Shown here: positions 48,785 to 57,121 of the stretch, one piece after another
Layout of the letters: the number at the start of each line of letters is the position of its first letter
Numbering within the stretch: position 1 is the stretch's first letter
DNA from: Streptomyces geranii
Lineage (GTDB): Bacteria; Actinomycetota; Actinomycetes; Streptomycetales; Streptomycetaceae
Length of the DNA: 64,000 nt
Assembly: GCF_002954775.1 (NCBI RefSeq)
Contig: NZ_PJME01000034.1
Coordinates: 1-64,000, forward strand
Reading direction: 5' to 3'
Position numbers and translations under genes: made by a program
The notes under the pieces: model-generated
The model's input: only the letters and a program-made list of their open reading frames with translations
Database searches by the model: none
What the model was told of the DNA's origin: nothing

Positions 48785-49654
48785 ATGAGCACGCGGATCG
48801 CCTTCCTCAAGGGGCACGGGACCGAGAACGACTTCGTGATCGTCCCCGACCCCGGGAACCTCATCGACCTCCCCCCGGCCGCCGTCGCCGCCCTGTGCGA
48901 CCGGCGTGCGGGCATCGGGGGAGACGGGCTGCTGCACGTCGTGCGGTCCGCCGCGCATCCCGAGGCCAGGGCGATGGCGGGCGAGGCGGAGTGGTTCATG
49001 GACTACCGCAACGGCGACGGTTCGATCGCGGAGATGTGCGGCAATGGGGTGCGGGTCTTCGCGCGCTACCTCCAGCGGGCCGGACACACGGCCGAAGGGG
49101 ACATCACCGTCGCCACGCGCGGGGGCGTCAAGCGGGTGCACATCGCCAAGGACGGTGACGTCACCGTCGGCATGGGCAAGGCACTCCTCCCCGAAGGGGA
49201 GGTCAGTGTGCGCGTCGGCGAGCGAGGCTGGCCCGCGCGGAACGTGAACATGGGCAACCCGCACGCGGTCGCCTTCGTCGACGACCTCGCGCACGCGGGG
49301 AACCTGCTCACCGCGCCGCCCGTCAGCCCCGCCTCCGTCTACCCGGACGGCGTCAACGTCGAGTTCGTGGTCGACCGGGGCCCCCGCCATGTCGCCCTGC
49401 GCGTGCACGAGCGCGGATCCGGTGAGACCCGGTCCTGCGGCACGGGCGCGTGCGCCGTCGCCGTGGCCGCCGCCCGGCGCGACGGCGCCGACCCGGCCGT
49501 GACCGGGACGCCGGTGACGTACACCGTCGACGTGCCCGGCGGGCGCCTGGTGATCACCGAGCGGGCCGACGGCGAGATCGAGATGACCGGACCCGCGGTG
49601 ATCGTCGCCGAGGGCGAGATCGACGCGGAGTGGCTGGAAAACGCGTCGAGCTGA
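48785..49654 (+). CDS. dapF: Diaminopimelate epimerase
   Basis: 289 residues. Converts LL- to meso-diaminopimelate; note that Streptomyces walls use the LL form, so meso-DAP here feeds lysine. The two catalytic Cys are Cys85 in 'EMCGNGVRVF' and Cys218 in 'RSCGTGACA'. 'KGHGTENDFV' at the start and 'NMGNPHAV' are also typical. Confidence 0.95.
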   Translation: MSTRIAFLKGHGTENDFVIVPDPGNLIDLPPAAVAALCDRRAGIGGDGLLHVVRSAAHPEARAMAGEAEWFMDYRNGDGSIAEMCGNGVRVFARYLQRAGHTAEGDITVATRGGVKRVHIAKDGDVTVGMGKALLPEGEVSVRVGERGWPARNVNMGNPHAVAFVDDLAHAGNLLTAPPVSPASVYPDGVNVEFVVDRGPRHVALRVHERGSGETRSCGTGACAVAVAAARRDGADPAVTGTPVTYTVDVPGGRLVITERADGEIEMTGPAVIVAEGEIDAEWLENASS

Positions 49655-49951
49655 CGCGGTTGGCGGCTGGACATCGAAGCCTGTGTGTCCTAAGGGCTGT
49701 GGAACCGTAGCCGGTGAGGGTGATCCGGCTCGGAATCATGGCCGGTCCCGGATCGGGCGGCTCGAATGCATGAGCCACCGAACCGTCGCTCGAATGGGTG
49801 ATCCGTTTCACGCTCGACGAGAGGTGGTCAGTCGCGCGTGGTGGGCTCGGTAGCATCAAGCACCGGCCCGGACGGGGGAACAACGTCATCCCCTGAGCCG
49901 CCGTCCGCCATGGGGCATCCCGTCCGCCGGTCCAGGTAGCCGGAGGTGCCC

Positions 49952-52186
49952 ATGAGTGCGGAGGCCACGAATCCCGCGAGTCCAGGTGCTGTGACGTCCA
50001 CCTCGCTGGAGCAAGGTGGGACGCCCGCGCCCCGCCGCCGGGCCCGCCCCCGGATCGACCTGCGCAGGCTCGGCAGAGCGGCGTTCCTGGGCTCCGCCGC
50101 CCGCGACCGGCTCCCCGACGCCATCGGCCATGTCGCCGAGGCACACCGCGCCCACCACCCCGACGCCGACCTCGAACCGCTGCGCCGGGCCTACGTCCTG
50201 GCCGAGTCCTCGCACCGCGGCCAGATGCGCAAGAGCGGCGAGCCGTACATCACGCACCCGCTCGCCGTGACGCTGATCCTCGCCGAACTCGGCGCGGAGA
50301 CCACGACCCTGACGGCCTCTCTGCTCCACGACACCGTCGAGGACACCGACGTGACGCTGGATCAGGTCGGCGAGGAGTTCGGCGCCGAGGTCCGCTTCAT
50401 CGTCGACGGTGTGACCAAGCTGGAGAAGGTCGACTACGGCGCCGCCGCCGAGCCCGAGACCTTCCGCAAGATGCTGGTCGCCACCGGGAACGACGTCCGC
50501 GTGATGTCGATCAAACTCGCCGACCGGCTGCACAACATGCGCACACTGGGCGTGATGCGCCCCGAGAAGCAGGAACGCATCGCCAAGGTCACCCGGGACG
50601 TCCTCATCCCGCTCGCCGAACGCCTCGGCGTCCAGGCGCTCAAGACCGAACTGGAAGACCTCGTCTTCGCGATCCTGCACCCCGAGGAGTACCGGCACAC
50701 CCGTGAGCTGATCCTCGGCAACGCCTCCCGCGAGGACGACCCGCTCGCCGAGATCGCCGACGAGGTACGCGCGGTACTGCGCGACTCGGGGATCCAGGCC
50801 GAAGTCCTCATCCGGCCACGCCACTTCGTGTCCCTGCACCGGACCGCGCGCAAACGCGGCACCCTGCGCGGCTCCGACTTCGGGCGGGTCCTGGTCCTCG
50901 TCAACGAGGACGCCGACTGCTACGGCGTACTGGGCGAGCTGCACACCTGTATGACGCCGGTCGTCTCGGAGTTCAAGGACTTCATCGCCGTCCCCAAGTT
51001 CAACCTGTACCAGTCGCTGCACACGGCCGTCGCCCGCAAGGACGGTCAGGTCGCCGAAGTCCTCATCCGTACCCACCAGATGCACAAGGCCGCCGAGGCC
51101 GGCGTGATCGCCCTCGGCAATCCCTACGCTCCTCCTTCGGAGGAGCAGTCCGACAGCGACGGAGCGCGGGCCGACCTCGCGGGCGACGGCGAGCGCGTCG
51201 ACCCCACCAGGCCCGGCTGGCTCTCCCGCCTCCTCGACTGGCAGGAGGCCGCGCCCGACCCCGACACCTTCTGGTCCACCCTGCGCGAGGACCTCGCCCA
51301 GGACCGCGAGATCACCGTCTTCCGGGCCGACGGCGGCTCGCTCGGGCTCCCCGAGGGCGCGAGCTGCGTGGACGCGGCCTACGCCCAGTACGGCGAGGAC
51401 GCGCACGCGTGCATCGGCGCCCGGGTCAACGGCCGGCTGGCGACGCTGAGCACCGTTCTGCGGGACGGCGACACGGTCCAGCTCCTCATGGGCCAGGACC
51501 CGGCCTCCGAGCCCTCCAGGGAGTGGCTGGAGCACGCGCACACCCCCGTCGCCAGGATCGCCATCCAGCGCTGGCTGGCCGCCCATCCGACGCACGACGA
51601 GCCCGCCGACGGGCCCGGCACCCCAGGTGACCTCCCGGAGGCCGAGGAGACCGCCGTGGAGCCCGCCCGTGAGGCCGTCGGCGCCCGCCCGGCCCAGGAC
51701 GGCTCCAAGCCCGCCCCGGACGCCTCCCCGGCCGCCGCCACCGCCGTCGTCGACCAGCCCGGCGCGACCGTCCGCCTCGCCGGCTGCTGTACGCCCGTAC
51801 CGCCCGACGAGGTCACCGGCTTCGCCGTACGCGGGGGAGTCGTGACCGTCCACCGCGTGGAGTGCGCCGGGGTGGCCCGCATGAAGGCCACCGGGCGCGC
51901 GGAGGTCGGCGTGCACTGGGGGGACACCACGGAGGCGCGGGTCACCCTGGTCGCCGAATCGTTCGGGCGGCCCCATCTGCTGGCCGACCTCACCGAGGCC
52001 ATCGCCCTGGAGGGCGTCGCGATCGTCTCGGCGACCGTCGAACCCCCCAGCCAGCAGCGCGTACGCCACACCTACACGCTCCAACTCCCGGACGCGGCGC
52101 ACCTTCCGGCCCTCATGCGGGCCATGCGCAACGTCCCCGGTGTGTTCGACGTCAGTCGCGCGCAGCATCACGTGGCGGTTCCCTGA
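49952..52186 (+). CDS. rshA: RelA/SpoT homologue RshA
   Basis: 744 residues, HD hydrolase, synthetase-like, TGS and ACT regions in order. The HD hydrolase looks intact: 'SHRGQMRKSGEPYITHP', 'HDTVED' (His126) and 'KLADRLHNMRTL'. In the synthetase part 'DFIAVPKFNLYQSLHT' remains but the R/ExxD and DLxGxR segment is replaced by 'GTLRGSDFGRVLVLV' and 'AAHW' by 'GVIALGNP', so (p)ppGpp synthesis may be weak or lost. TGS starts at 'REITVFRADGGSLGLPEGAS', ACT near 'FGRPHLLADLTEAIA'. A Cys-Cys 'AGCCTPVP' precedes ACT. ATG at 49952 has GGAGG at seven bases. Position matches S. coelicolor rshA, the second RSH gene besides relA. Confidence 0.9.
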   Translation: MSAEATNPASPGAVTSTSLEQGGTPAPRRRARPRIDLRRLGRAAFLGSAARDRLPDAIGHVAEAHRAHHPDADLEPLRRAYVLAESSHRGQMRKSGEPYITHPLAVTLILAELGAETTTLTASLLHDTVEDTDVTLDQVGEEFGAEVRFIVDGVTKLEKVDYGAAAEPETFRKMLVATGNDVRVMSIKLADRLHNMRTLGVMRPEKQERIAKVTRDVLIPLAERLGVQALKTELEDLVFAILHPEEYRHTRELILGNASREDDPLAEIADEVRAVLRDSGIQAEVLIRPRHFVSLHRTARKRGTLRGSDFGRVLVLVNEDADCYGVLGELHTCMTPVVSEFKDFIAVPKFNLYQSLHTAVARKDGQVAEVLIRTHQMHKAAEAGVIALGNPYAPPSEEQSDSDGARADLAGDGERVDPTRPGWLSRLLDWQEAAPDPDTFWSTLREDLAQDREITVFRADGGSLGLPEGASCVDAAYAQYGEDAHACIGARVNGRLATLSTVLRDGDTVQLLMGQDPASEPSREWLEHAHTPVARIAIQRWLAAHPTHDEPADGPGTPGDLPEAEETAVEPAREAVGARPAQDGSKPAPDASPAAATAVVDQPGATVRLAGCCTPVPPDEVTGFAVRGGVVTVHRVECAGVARMKATGRAEVGVHWGDTTEARVTLVAESFGRPHLLADLTEAIALEGVAIVSATVEPPSQQRVRHTYTLQLPDAAHLPALMRAMRNVPGVFDVSRAQHHVAVP

Positions 52187-52255
52187 GGTACCCGTTCGGG
52201 TGGGCCCGGCGCGAGTCGCCGCCCTCCGGCGGGCGGGCGCTGGTAGCGGTGGTGC

Positions 52256-53722
52256 ATGCTGCTCAACCCCCGCGCCCGGTTCACCTCGGCGCTGCTCGCC
52301 TCCGCCGTCTCCGTCTGCCTCGTCGCCGCGAGTGCCCCCGCGGTCCCCTTGGGCGTCGGCGACCGCCTCTTCCCGCACCTGGGCAACCCCGGGTACGACG
52401 TGGCGTCGTACGACCTCGCCCTCAGCTACCCCGGAACCAACAGCAAGCCGCTGTCCGCCGTCACCACCATCGACGCCTGGACGACCACAGAGCTCGAACA
52501 GATCAACCTCGACTTCGCCCACGGGAAGGTCGACTCGGTCGAGGTCGACGGTGAACCGGCGTCGTTCACCAGTGCGGGCGAGGACCTGGTGGTGACGCCC
52601 AGGGAGCCGCTGTCCGCCGGGAGCTGGACGCGGATCACCGTGCGGCACACCAGCGACCCGGTGTCCCCGGACGGCCGGGACGGCGGCTGGGTGCGCACCA
52701 AGGACGGGCTCGCTATGGCCAACCAGGCCGATGTCGCGCACCTGGTGTTCCCGTGCAACGACCACCCCTCCGACAAGGCGATGTTCACCATCAGGGTCAC
52801 CGCTCCGAACGAGTACACCGCGGTGGCCAACGGGCTGCCCACCGGTGTCGACCGGGTCGGCGGCGCCACGACCTGGACCTACCGCACCCAGCACCCCATG
52901 GCCACCGAACTGGCCCAGGTGTCCATCGGCCGCTCCACGGTCGTGCACCGCACCGGACCGCACGGGCTGCCCGTGCGCGACGTCGTGCCCACCAAGGACC
53001 GCGCGCTGCTGGAGCGCTGGCTGAAGAAGACGCCCGCGCAGATCGAGTGGATGGAGGGCAAGGTCGGCCGCTACCCCTTCGAGACGTACGGGGTGCTCAT
53101 CGCCGAGGCGTCCACCGGTTTCGAGCTGGAGACACAGACCCTCTCTCTCTTCGAGAGAGACCTGTTCACCGAGCCCGCCTTCCCCGAGTGGTACGTCGAC
53201 TCGATCATGGTGCACGAACTGGCCCACCAGTGGTTCGGCGACAGCGTCAGCCCGCGCAGCTGGTCCGACCTGTGGCTCAACGAAGGACACGCCACCTGGT
53301 ACGAGGCCCTGTACGCGGAGGAGAAGGCGGGCCGGAAGCTCGCGGACCGCATGAAGGCCGCGTACGGCGCCTCCGACCGCTGGCGGGCCTCCGGCGGACC
53401 CCCGGCCGCTCCCAAGGCGCCCAAGCCCGGGCAGAAGATCGGCATCTTCCGTCCGAACGTCTACGACGGCGCCGCCCTCGCCCTCTACGCCCTCCGCCAG
53501 GAGATCGGCCGCCCGGCCTTCGAGCGCGTGGAGGAGGCCTGGGTCGGCCTCCACAAGGACGGCGTCGCGGGCACCGCCGACTTCGAGCGGCTCGCCTCCG
53601 ACATCGCGGGGCGCGATCTGAGCGCGTTCTTCCAGGCCTGGCTGTACGCCGAGAAGACGCCGCCGATGCCTGGTCACCCCGACTGGAAGTCCGTCGCACC
53701 TGTGAAACAGGCCGCGAAATAA
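52256..53722 (+). CDS. Secreted M1-family metallopeptidase
   Basis: 488 residues. N-terminal signal peptide ('RFTSALLASAVSVCLVAASAPA'-type, residues ~8-30). Zinc site HExxH-x18-E with His320, Glu321, His324 in 'HELAHQWFG' and Glu343 in 'LWLNEGH'. The N-terminal beta domain of aminopeptidase N is present. The GAMEN exopeptidase motif is not seen ('STGFELETQT' takes its place), as in related Streptomyces proteins. No ribosome site; a TAGCGG lies six bases before the ATG. Confidence 0.88.
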   Translation: MLLNPRARFTSALLASAVSVCLVAASAPAVPLGVGDRLFPHLGNPGYDVASYDLALSYPGTNSKPLSAVTTIDAWTTTELEQINLDFAHGKVDSVEVDGEPASFTSAGEDLVVTPREPLSAGSWTRITVRHTSDPVSPDGRDGGWVRTKDGLAMANQADVAHLVFPCNDHPSDKAMFTIRVTAPNEYTAVANGLPTGVDRVGGATTWTYRTQHPMATELAQVSIGRSTVVHRTGPHGLPVRDVVPTKDRALLERWLKKTPAQIEWMEGKVGRYPFETYGVLIAEASTGFELETQTLSLFERDLFTEPAFPEWYVDSIMVHELAHQWFGDSVSPRSWSDLWLNEGHATWYEALYAEEKAGRKLADRMKAAYGASDRWRASGGPPAAPKAPKPGQKIGIFRPNVYDGAALALYALRQEIGRPAFERVEEAWVGLHKDGVAGTADFERLASDIAGRDLSAFFQAWLYAEKTPPMPGHPDWKSVAPVKQAAK

Positions 53723-53889
53723 CACCGTGACGAGACGAGGCGTGCCGTGCGACCATCGTCGGGTCGGCGGCACTGCCACCGGCCCCGCAGGACGGGTTCC
53801 GGGAATCTCCCGGGACGCTCGTGCGTTGTGGTGGATGACGGGGCACGCTCCGTCACCGCACACGGCATCCCTTTCGACGTAAGGACCCA

Positions 53890-55386
53890 ATGACCTCCTC
53901 TTCTTCCCCTTCCCAGGACACTGAGCGCCTCGCGCACACCTACCCCGAAGGTCTTCGGGCCGATGCCCTGATGGAAGAGGACGTCGCCTGGAGCCACGAG
54001 ATCGACGGAGAGCGGGACGGCGACCAGTTCGACCGCTCCGAGCGCGCGGCCCTGCGCCGCGTGGTCGGCCTCTCCACCGAACTCGAGGACGTCACCGAGG
54101 TCGAGTACCGCCAGCTCCGCCTGGAGCGGGTCGTGCTCGTCGGCGTCTGGACCACGGGGACCGTCAAGGACGCGGACAACTCGCTCGCCGAGCTGGCCGC
54201 CCTCGCGGAGACCGCGGGCGCCCTGGTGCTCGACGGTGTCGTCCAGCGCCGTGACAAGCCCGACGCGGCCACCTTCATCGGCTCCGGCAAGGCCCTGGAG
54301 CTGCGCGACATCGTCGTCGAGTCCGGCGCGGACACCGTCATCTGCGACGGCGAGCTGAGCCCCGGCCAGCTCATCGCCCTCGAAGACGTCGTCAAGGTCA
54401 AGGTCATCGACCGTACGGCCCTGATCCTCGACATCTTCGCCCAGCACGCCAAGTCCCGGGAGGGCAAGGCGCAGGTCGCGCTCGCGCAGATGCAGTACAT
54501 GCTGCCGAGGCTCCGAGGCTGGGGTCAGTCGCTGTCCCGTCAGATGGGCGGCGGCAAGGGCGGCGGCCTCGCCACCCGTGGTCCCGGTGAGACCAAGATC
54601 GAGACGGACCGGCGCCGGATCCGCGAGAAGATGGCGAAGATGCGCCGGGAGATCGCGGAGATGAAGACCGGCCGCGACGTCCAGCGCCAGGTGCGCCGCC
54701 GCAACAAGGTGCCCTCGGTCGCCATCGCCGGCTACACCAACGCGGGCAAGTCCTCGCTGCTCAACCGCCTCACGGGCGCGGGCGTCCTGGTCGAGAACTC
54801 CCTGTTCGCGACCCTCGACCCGACCGTGCGCCGGACCGAGACACCGGGCGGACGCGTCTACACGCTGGCGGACACCGTCGGCTTCGTACGGCACCTGCCG
54901 CACCACCTCGTCGAGGCGTTCCGCTCCACGATGGAGGAGGTCGGCGACTCCGACCTGATCCTGCACGTGGTCGACGGCTCGCACCCGGTGCCGGAGGAGC
55001 AACTGGCCGCCGTGCGCGAGGTGATCAGGGACGTCGGTGCCACCGGCGTACCCGAGATCGTCGTGATCAACAAGGCCGACGCGGCCGACCCGCTGACGCT
55101 CCAGCGGCTGATGCGGATGGAGCCGCGGTCCATCGCGGTGTCCGCCCGCACCGGTCAGGGCATCGACGAACTGCTCGCGCTGATCGACAACGAGTTGCCC
55201 CGGCCCTCGGTCGAGATCGAGGCGCTCGTGCCGTACACCCACGGCGGGCTGGTCGCCCGTGCCCACACCGAGGGCGAGGTGATCTCCGAGGAGCACACCG
55301 CGGAGGGCACGTTGCTGAAGGCGCGGGTGCATGAGGAGTTGGCGGCGGATCTGTCGCCGTACGTTCCGGCGGCAGCGGCGCTCTAG
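53890..55386 (+). CDS. hflX: GTPase HflX
   Basis: 498 residues; ribosome-associated GTPase that splits stalled or heat-damaged ribosomes. N-terminal HflX domain ('IGSGKALELRDIV', 'CDGELSPGQ'), linker 'RLRGWGQSLSRQMGGGKGGG', G domain with Lys287 in 'GYTNAGKSS', 'DTVGFV' and 'NKAD'. ATG preceded by GTAAGGA. The protein ends 'YVPAAAAL'. Confidence 0.93.
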   Translation: MTSSSSPSQDTERLAHTYPEGLRADALMEEDVAWSHEIDGERDGDQFDRSERAALRRVVGLSTELEDVTEVEYRQLRLERVVLVGVWTTGTVKDADNSLAELAALAETAGALVLDGVVQRRDKPDAATFIGSGKALELRDIVVESGADTVICDGELSPGQLIALEDVVKVKVIDRTALILDIFAQHAKSREGKAQVALAQMQYMLPRLRGWGQSLSRQMGGGKGGGLATRGPGETKIETDRRRIREKMAKMRREIAEMKTGRDVQRQVRRRNKVPSVAIAGYTNAGKSSLLNRLTGAGVLVENSLFATLDPTVRRTETPGGRVYTLADTVGFVRHLPHHLVEAFRSTMEEVGDSDLILHVVDGSHPVPEEQLAAVREVIRDVGATGVPEIVVINKADAADPLTLQRLMRMEPRSIAVSARTGQGIDELLALIDNELPRPSVEIEALVPYTHGGLVARAHTEGEVISEEHTAEGTLLKARVHEELAADLSPYVPAAAAL

Positions 55387-55399
55387 GCTCCGCCGGGTG

Positions 55400-55480
55400 G
55401 GTGTGTTGTTTGGCTGCGGGTGCGTGGGGGTTGTTCGCGCCCCGCGGCGGAGCCGCAAATCGAATACAGCCCCGCGCCCC
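55400..55480 (+). repeat. Streptomyces-type GC-rich intergenic sequence
   Basis: The stretch with 'gttcgcgccccgcggcgg' and 'cagccccgcgcccctgagg' resembles the short 'gttccccgcgcccct' sequences scattered between Streptomyces genes. Recognised from memory only; no second copy was found in this window. Confidence 0.4.
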
Positions 55481-55519
55481 TGAGGTGGGCCCCATGCCGA
55501 AGGCATGGGGCCCACCTCA
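55481..55519. terminator. Bidirectional terminator between hflX and the lipoprotein protease
   Basis: Perfect 18-base arms TGAGGTGGGCCCCATGCC (55481-55498) and its complement (55502-55519) with a GAA loop. The right arm ends four bases before the convergent stop codon. Confidence 0.85.
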
Positions 55520-55522
55520 CTG

Positions 55523-56749
55523 CTAACGGGCGAACTTCGCGCTCACCTCGTCGTACACGCCCTTCGCCACCTCGCCCAGCCTCGGGCCCGCCAGCCAGCC
55601 TGAGCTGACCGGGCCGATCGAGGTGTTGGAGATCAGGGCCGGGTTGCCGTCGGCGCCCGTGGTGACCCAGCCGCCGCCCGAGGAGCCGCCGGTCATGGTG
55701 CAGCCGATGCGGTACATCGTCGGGTCCGCCTTGGCGATCGACAGGCGGCCCGGGGCGTCCTGGCACTGGTACATCGTCTCGCCGTCGAACGGCGCCGCCG
55801 CCGGATAGCCGGTCGCCGTGATGCTCTCCACCTGCGTCACCGCGGGCGCGTCGAAGTCCACCGGAAGCGCCGAACCGACCGTCTCCTCCAGCGACTTGCC
55901 GCTCCCGCCCTTCTCCGGCGTCACATGGATGACCGCGAAGTCGTACGGAGCGCCGTCGCCGCCCGTCGCACCGCCCTGCCGGATCCACTGGTCCGAGGTC
56001 TGCGCCCAGTCACCCCACCAGACGCCGTAGGGGGCGATCTCCGCGCGCGGGGCGTTCTCCACCTCGGTGCTCGACCTGGCCGCGTCGTTGTACGACGGCA
56101 CGAAGGCGATGTTGCGGTACCAGCCGCCCTTCTTGCCCGCGTGCACGCAATGGCCCGCCGTCCAGACGAGGTTGGACTTCCCGGGGTTGGCGGGGTCCGC
56201 CACCACGGTCGCCGAGCAGACCATTGTGCCCTCGGGGGCGTCGAAGAACACCTTGCCCGCCTCGGGCACGCTGGAGTGGTAGTCGGGTGCCACGGCCTTC
56301 GCCTGCACCGCCCTCGGCGTGGGGTCGGTGACGCCCTGGTCGCCCGTGAGGTCGTTCGTGTCGACGCTCTTCTCCGGGTCGTCGGCGTCCCGCATCCGGT
56401 CCGCGTCCCAGAGGCCCTCGATGATCGGGTTGACGTAGTCCTCGGCCTCGCGCAGCCAGTCGTCCTTGTCCCAGTTCTTCCAGGCGCCGTTCTTCCACTT
56501 GTCGATGTCGATGCCGTGCTCTTTGAGCTTGTCCTTGAGGCCGTCCGGGATCGTGATCTTCCCGTCGCCGCCGTCGGCCGCCGACGCGGAGGCCGGCCCG
56601 TCCGCGGCGGCGTCCCCGGAGTCGGAGCCGCAGGCCGTGACGGTGAGCGCGAGCACCACGGCGAGGCCGACGACGGCCGGTACGGGGGCGGTTCCACGGC
56701 GCGCTCCCCTCCCGTGTCGGGCGATGAAGGGTGGGCGTATGCGTCGCAT
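55523..56749 (-). CDS. Secreted trypsin-like serine protease lipoprotein
   Basis: 408 residues. Signal peptide with lipobox 'LALTVTAC' (around residue 40), acidic linker, a helical Lys/Asp/Trp-rich pro-region ('LKDKLKEHGIDIDKWKNGAW') and a chymotrypsin-fold domain with triad His in 'TAGHC', Asp in 'YDFAVIHV' and Ser in 'GGSSGGGW'. Likely a lipid-anchored extracellular protease. The ATG at 56749 follows GGGGGAG; an upstream in-frame ATG adds 18 unneeded residues. Confidence 0.88.
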   Translation of the reverse strand: MRRIRPPFIARHGRGARRGTAPVPAVVGLAVVLALTVTACGSDSGDAAADGPASASAADGGDGKITIPDGLKDKLKEHGIDIDKWKNGAWKNWDKDDWLREAEDYVNPIIEGLWDADRMRDADDPEKSVDTNDLTGDQGVTDPTPRAVQAKAVAPDYHSSVPEAGKVFFDAPEGTMVCSATVVADPANPGKSNLVWTAGHCVHAGKKGGWYRNIAFVPSYNDAARSSTEVENAPRAEIAPYGVWWGDWAQTSDQWIRQGGATGGDGAPYDFAVIHVTPEKGGSGKSLEETVGSALPVDFDAPAVTQVESITATGYPAAAPFDGETMYQCQDAPGRLSIAKADPTMYRIGCTMTGGSSGGGWVTTGADGNPALISNTSIGPVSSGWLAGPRLGEVAKGVYDEVSAKFAR

Positions 56750-57121
56750 TGTCTGACTCCCCCTGGCGTGGTCGAACCGTGTGCTTTCCCCGCACGGCAC
56801 CACACACTATGCGTTCCCCATGGGGGCCATCCGCCGGAACGGCAACTGTTTCGCAACAGGGTCCCCGGTCTGCCGATCGCCTCCCAGAGGGCCGGTGTGA
56901 CGTCCTGTCACGGCTGATTCCGGAGCGCCCGCACGATGCCTACGGGTTGCCTACGGGGTGTCCACGGGGGTGTGCCGTAGCAGCGGGATCCCCATCCCCG
57001 TAAGGATCTTGAAGCGACCCGTGACCCGGACCGGGCGCCGGGTGTTGGTAACGGGAGGAGTGTCTCGGCGAGTTGGCGGCCGGCGGGGCGGCAGAGCGGT
57101 TGAGCAGGGGGAGTTGGGACA
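56750..57121. promoter_or_regulatory. Divergent intergenic region ahead of the siderophore genes
   Basis: 372 bases with no gene. Holds a short direct repeat TGCCTACGGG (around 56938-56956) and an inverted pair CTACGG/CCGTAG (around 56951-56981). No DmdR/IdeR iron box of the TTAGGTTAGGCTAACCTAA type was found. The aminotransferase ribosome site GGGGGAG is at 57108-57114. Confidence 0.4.
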
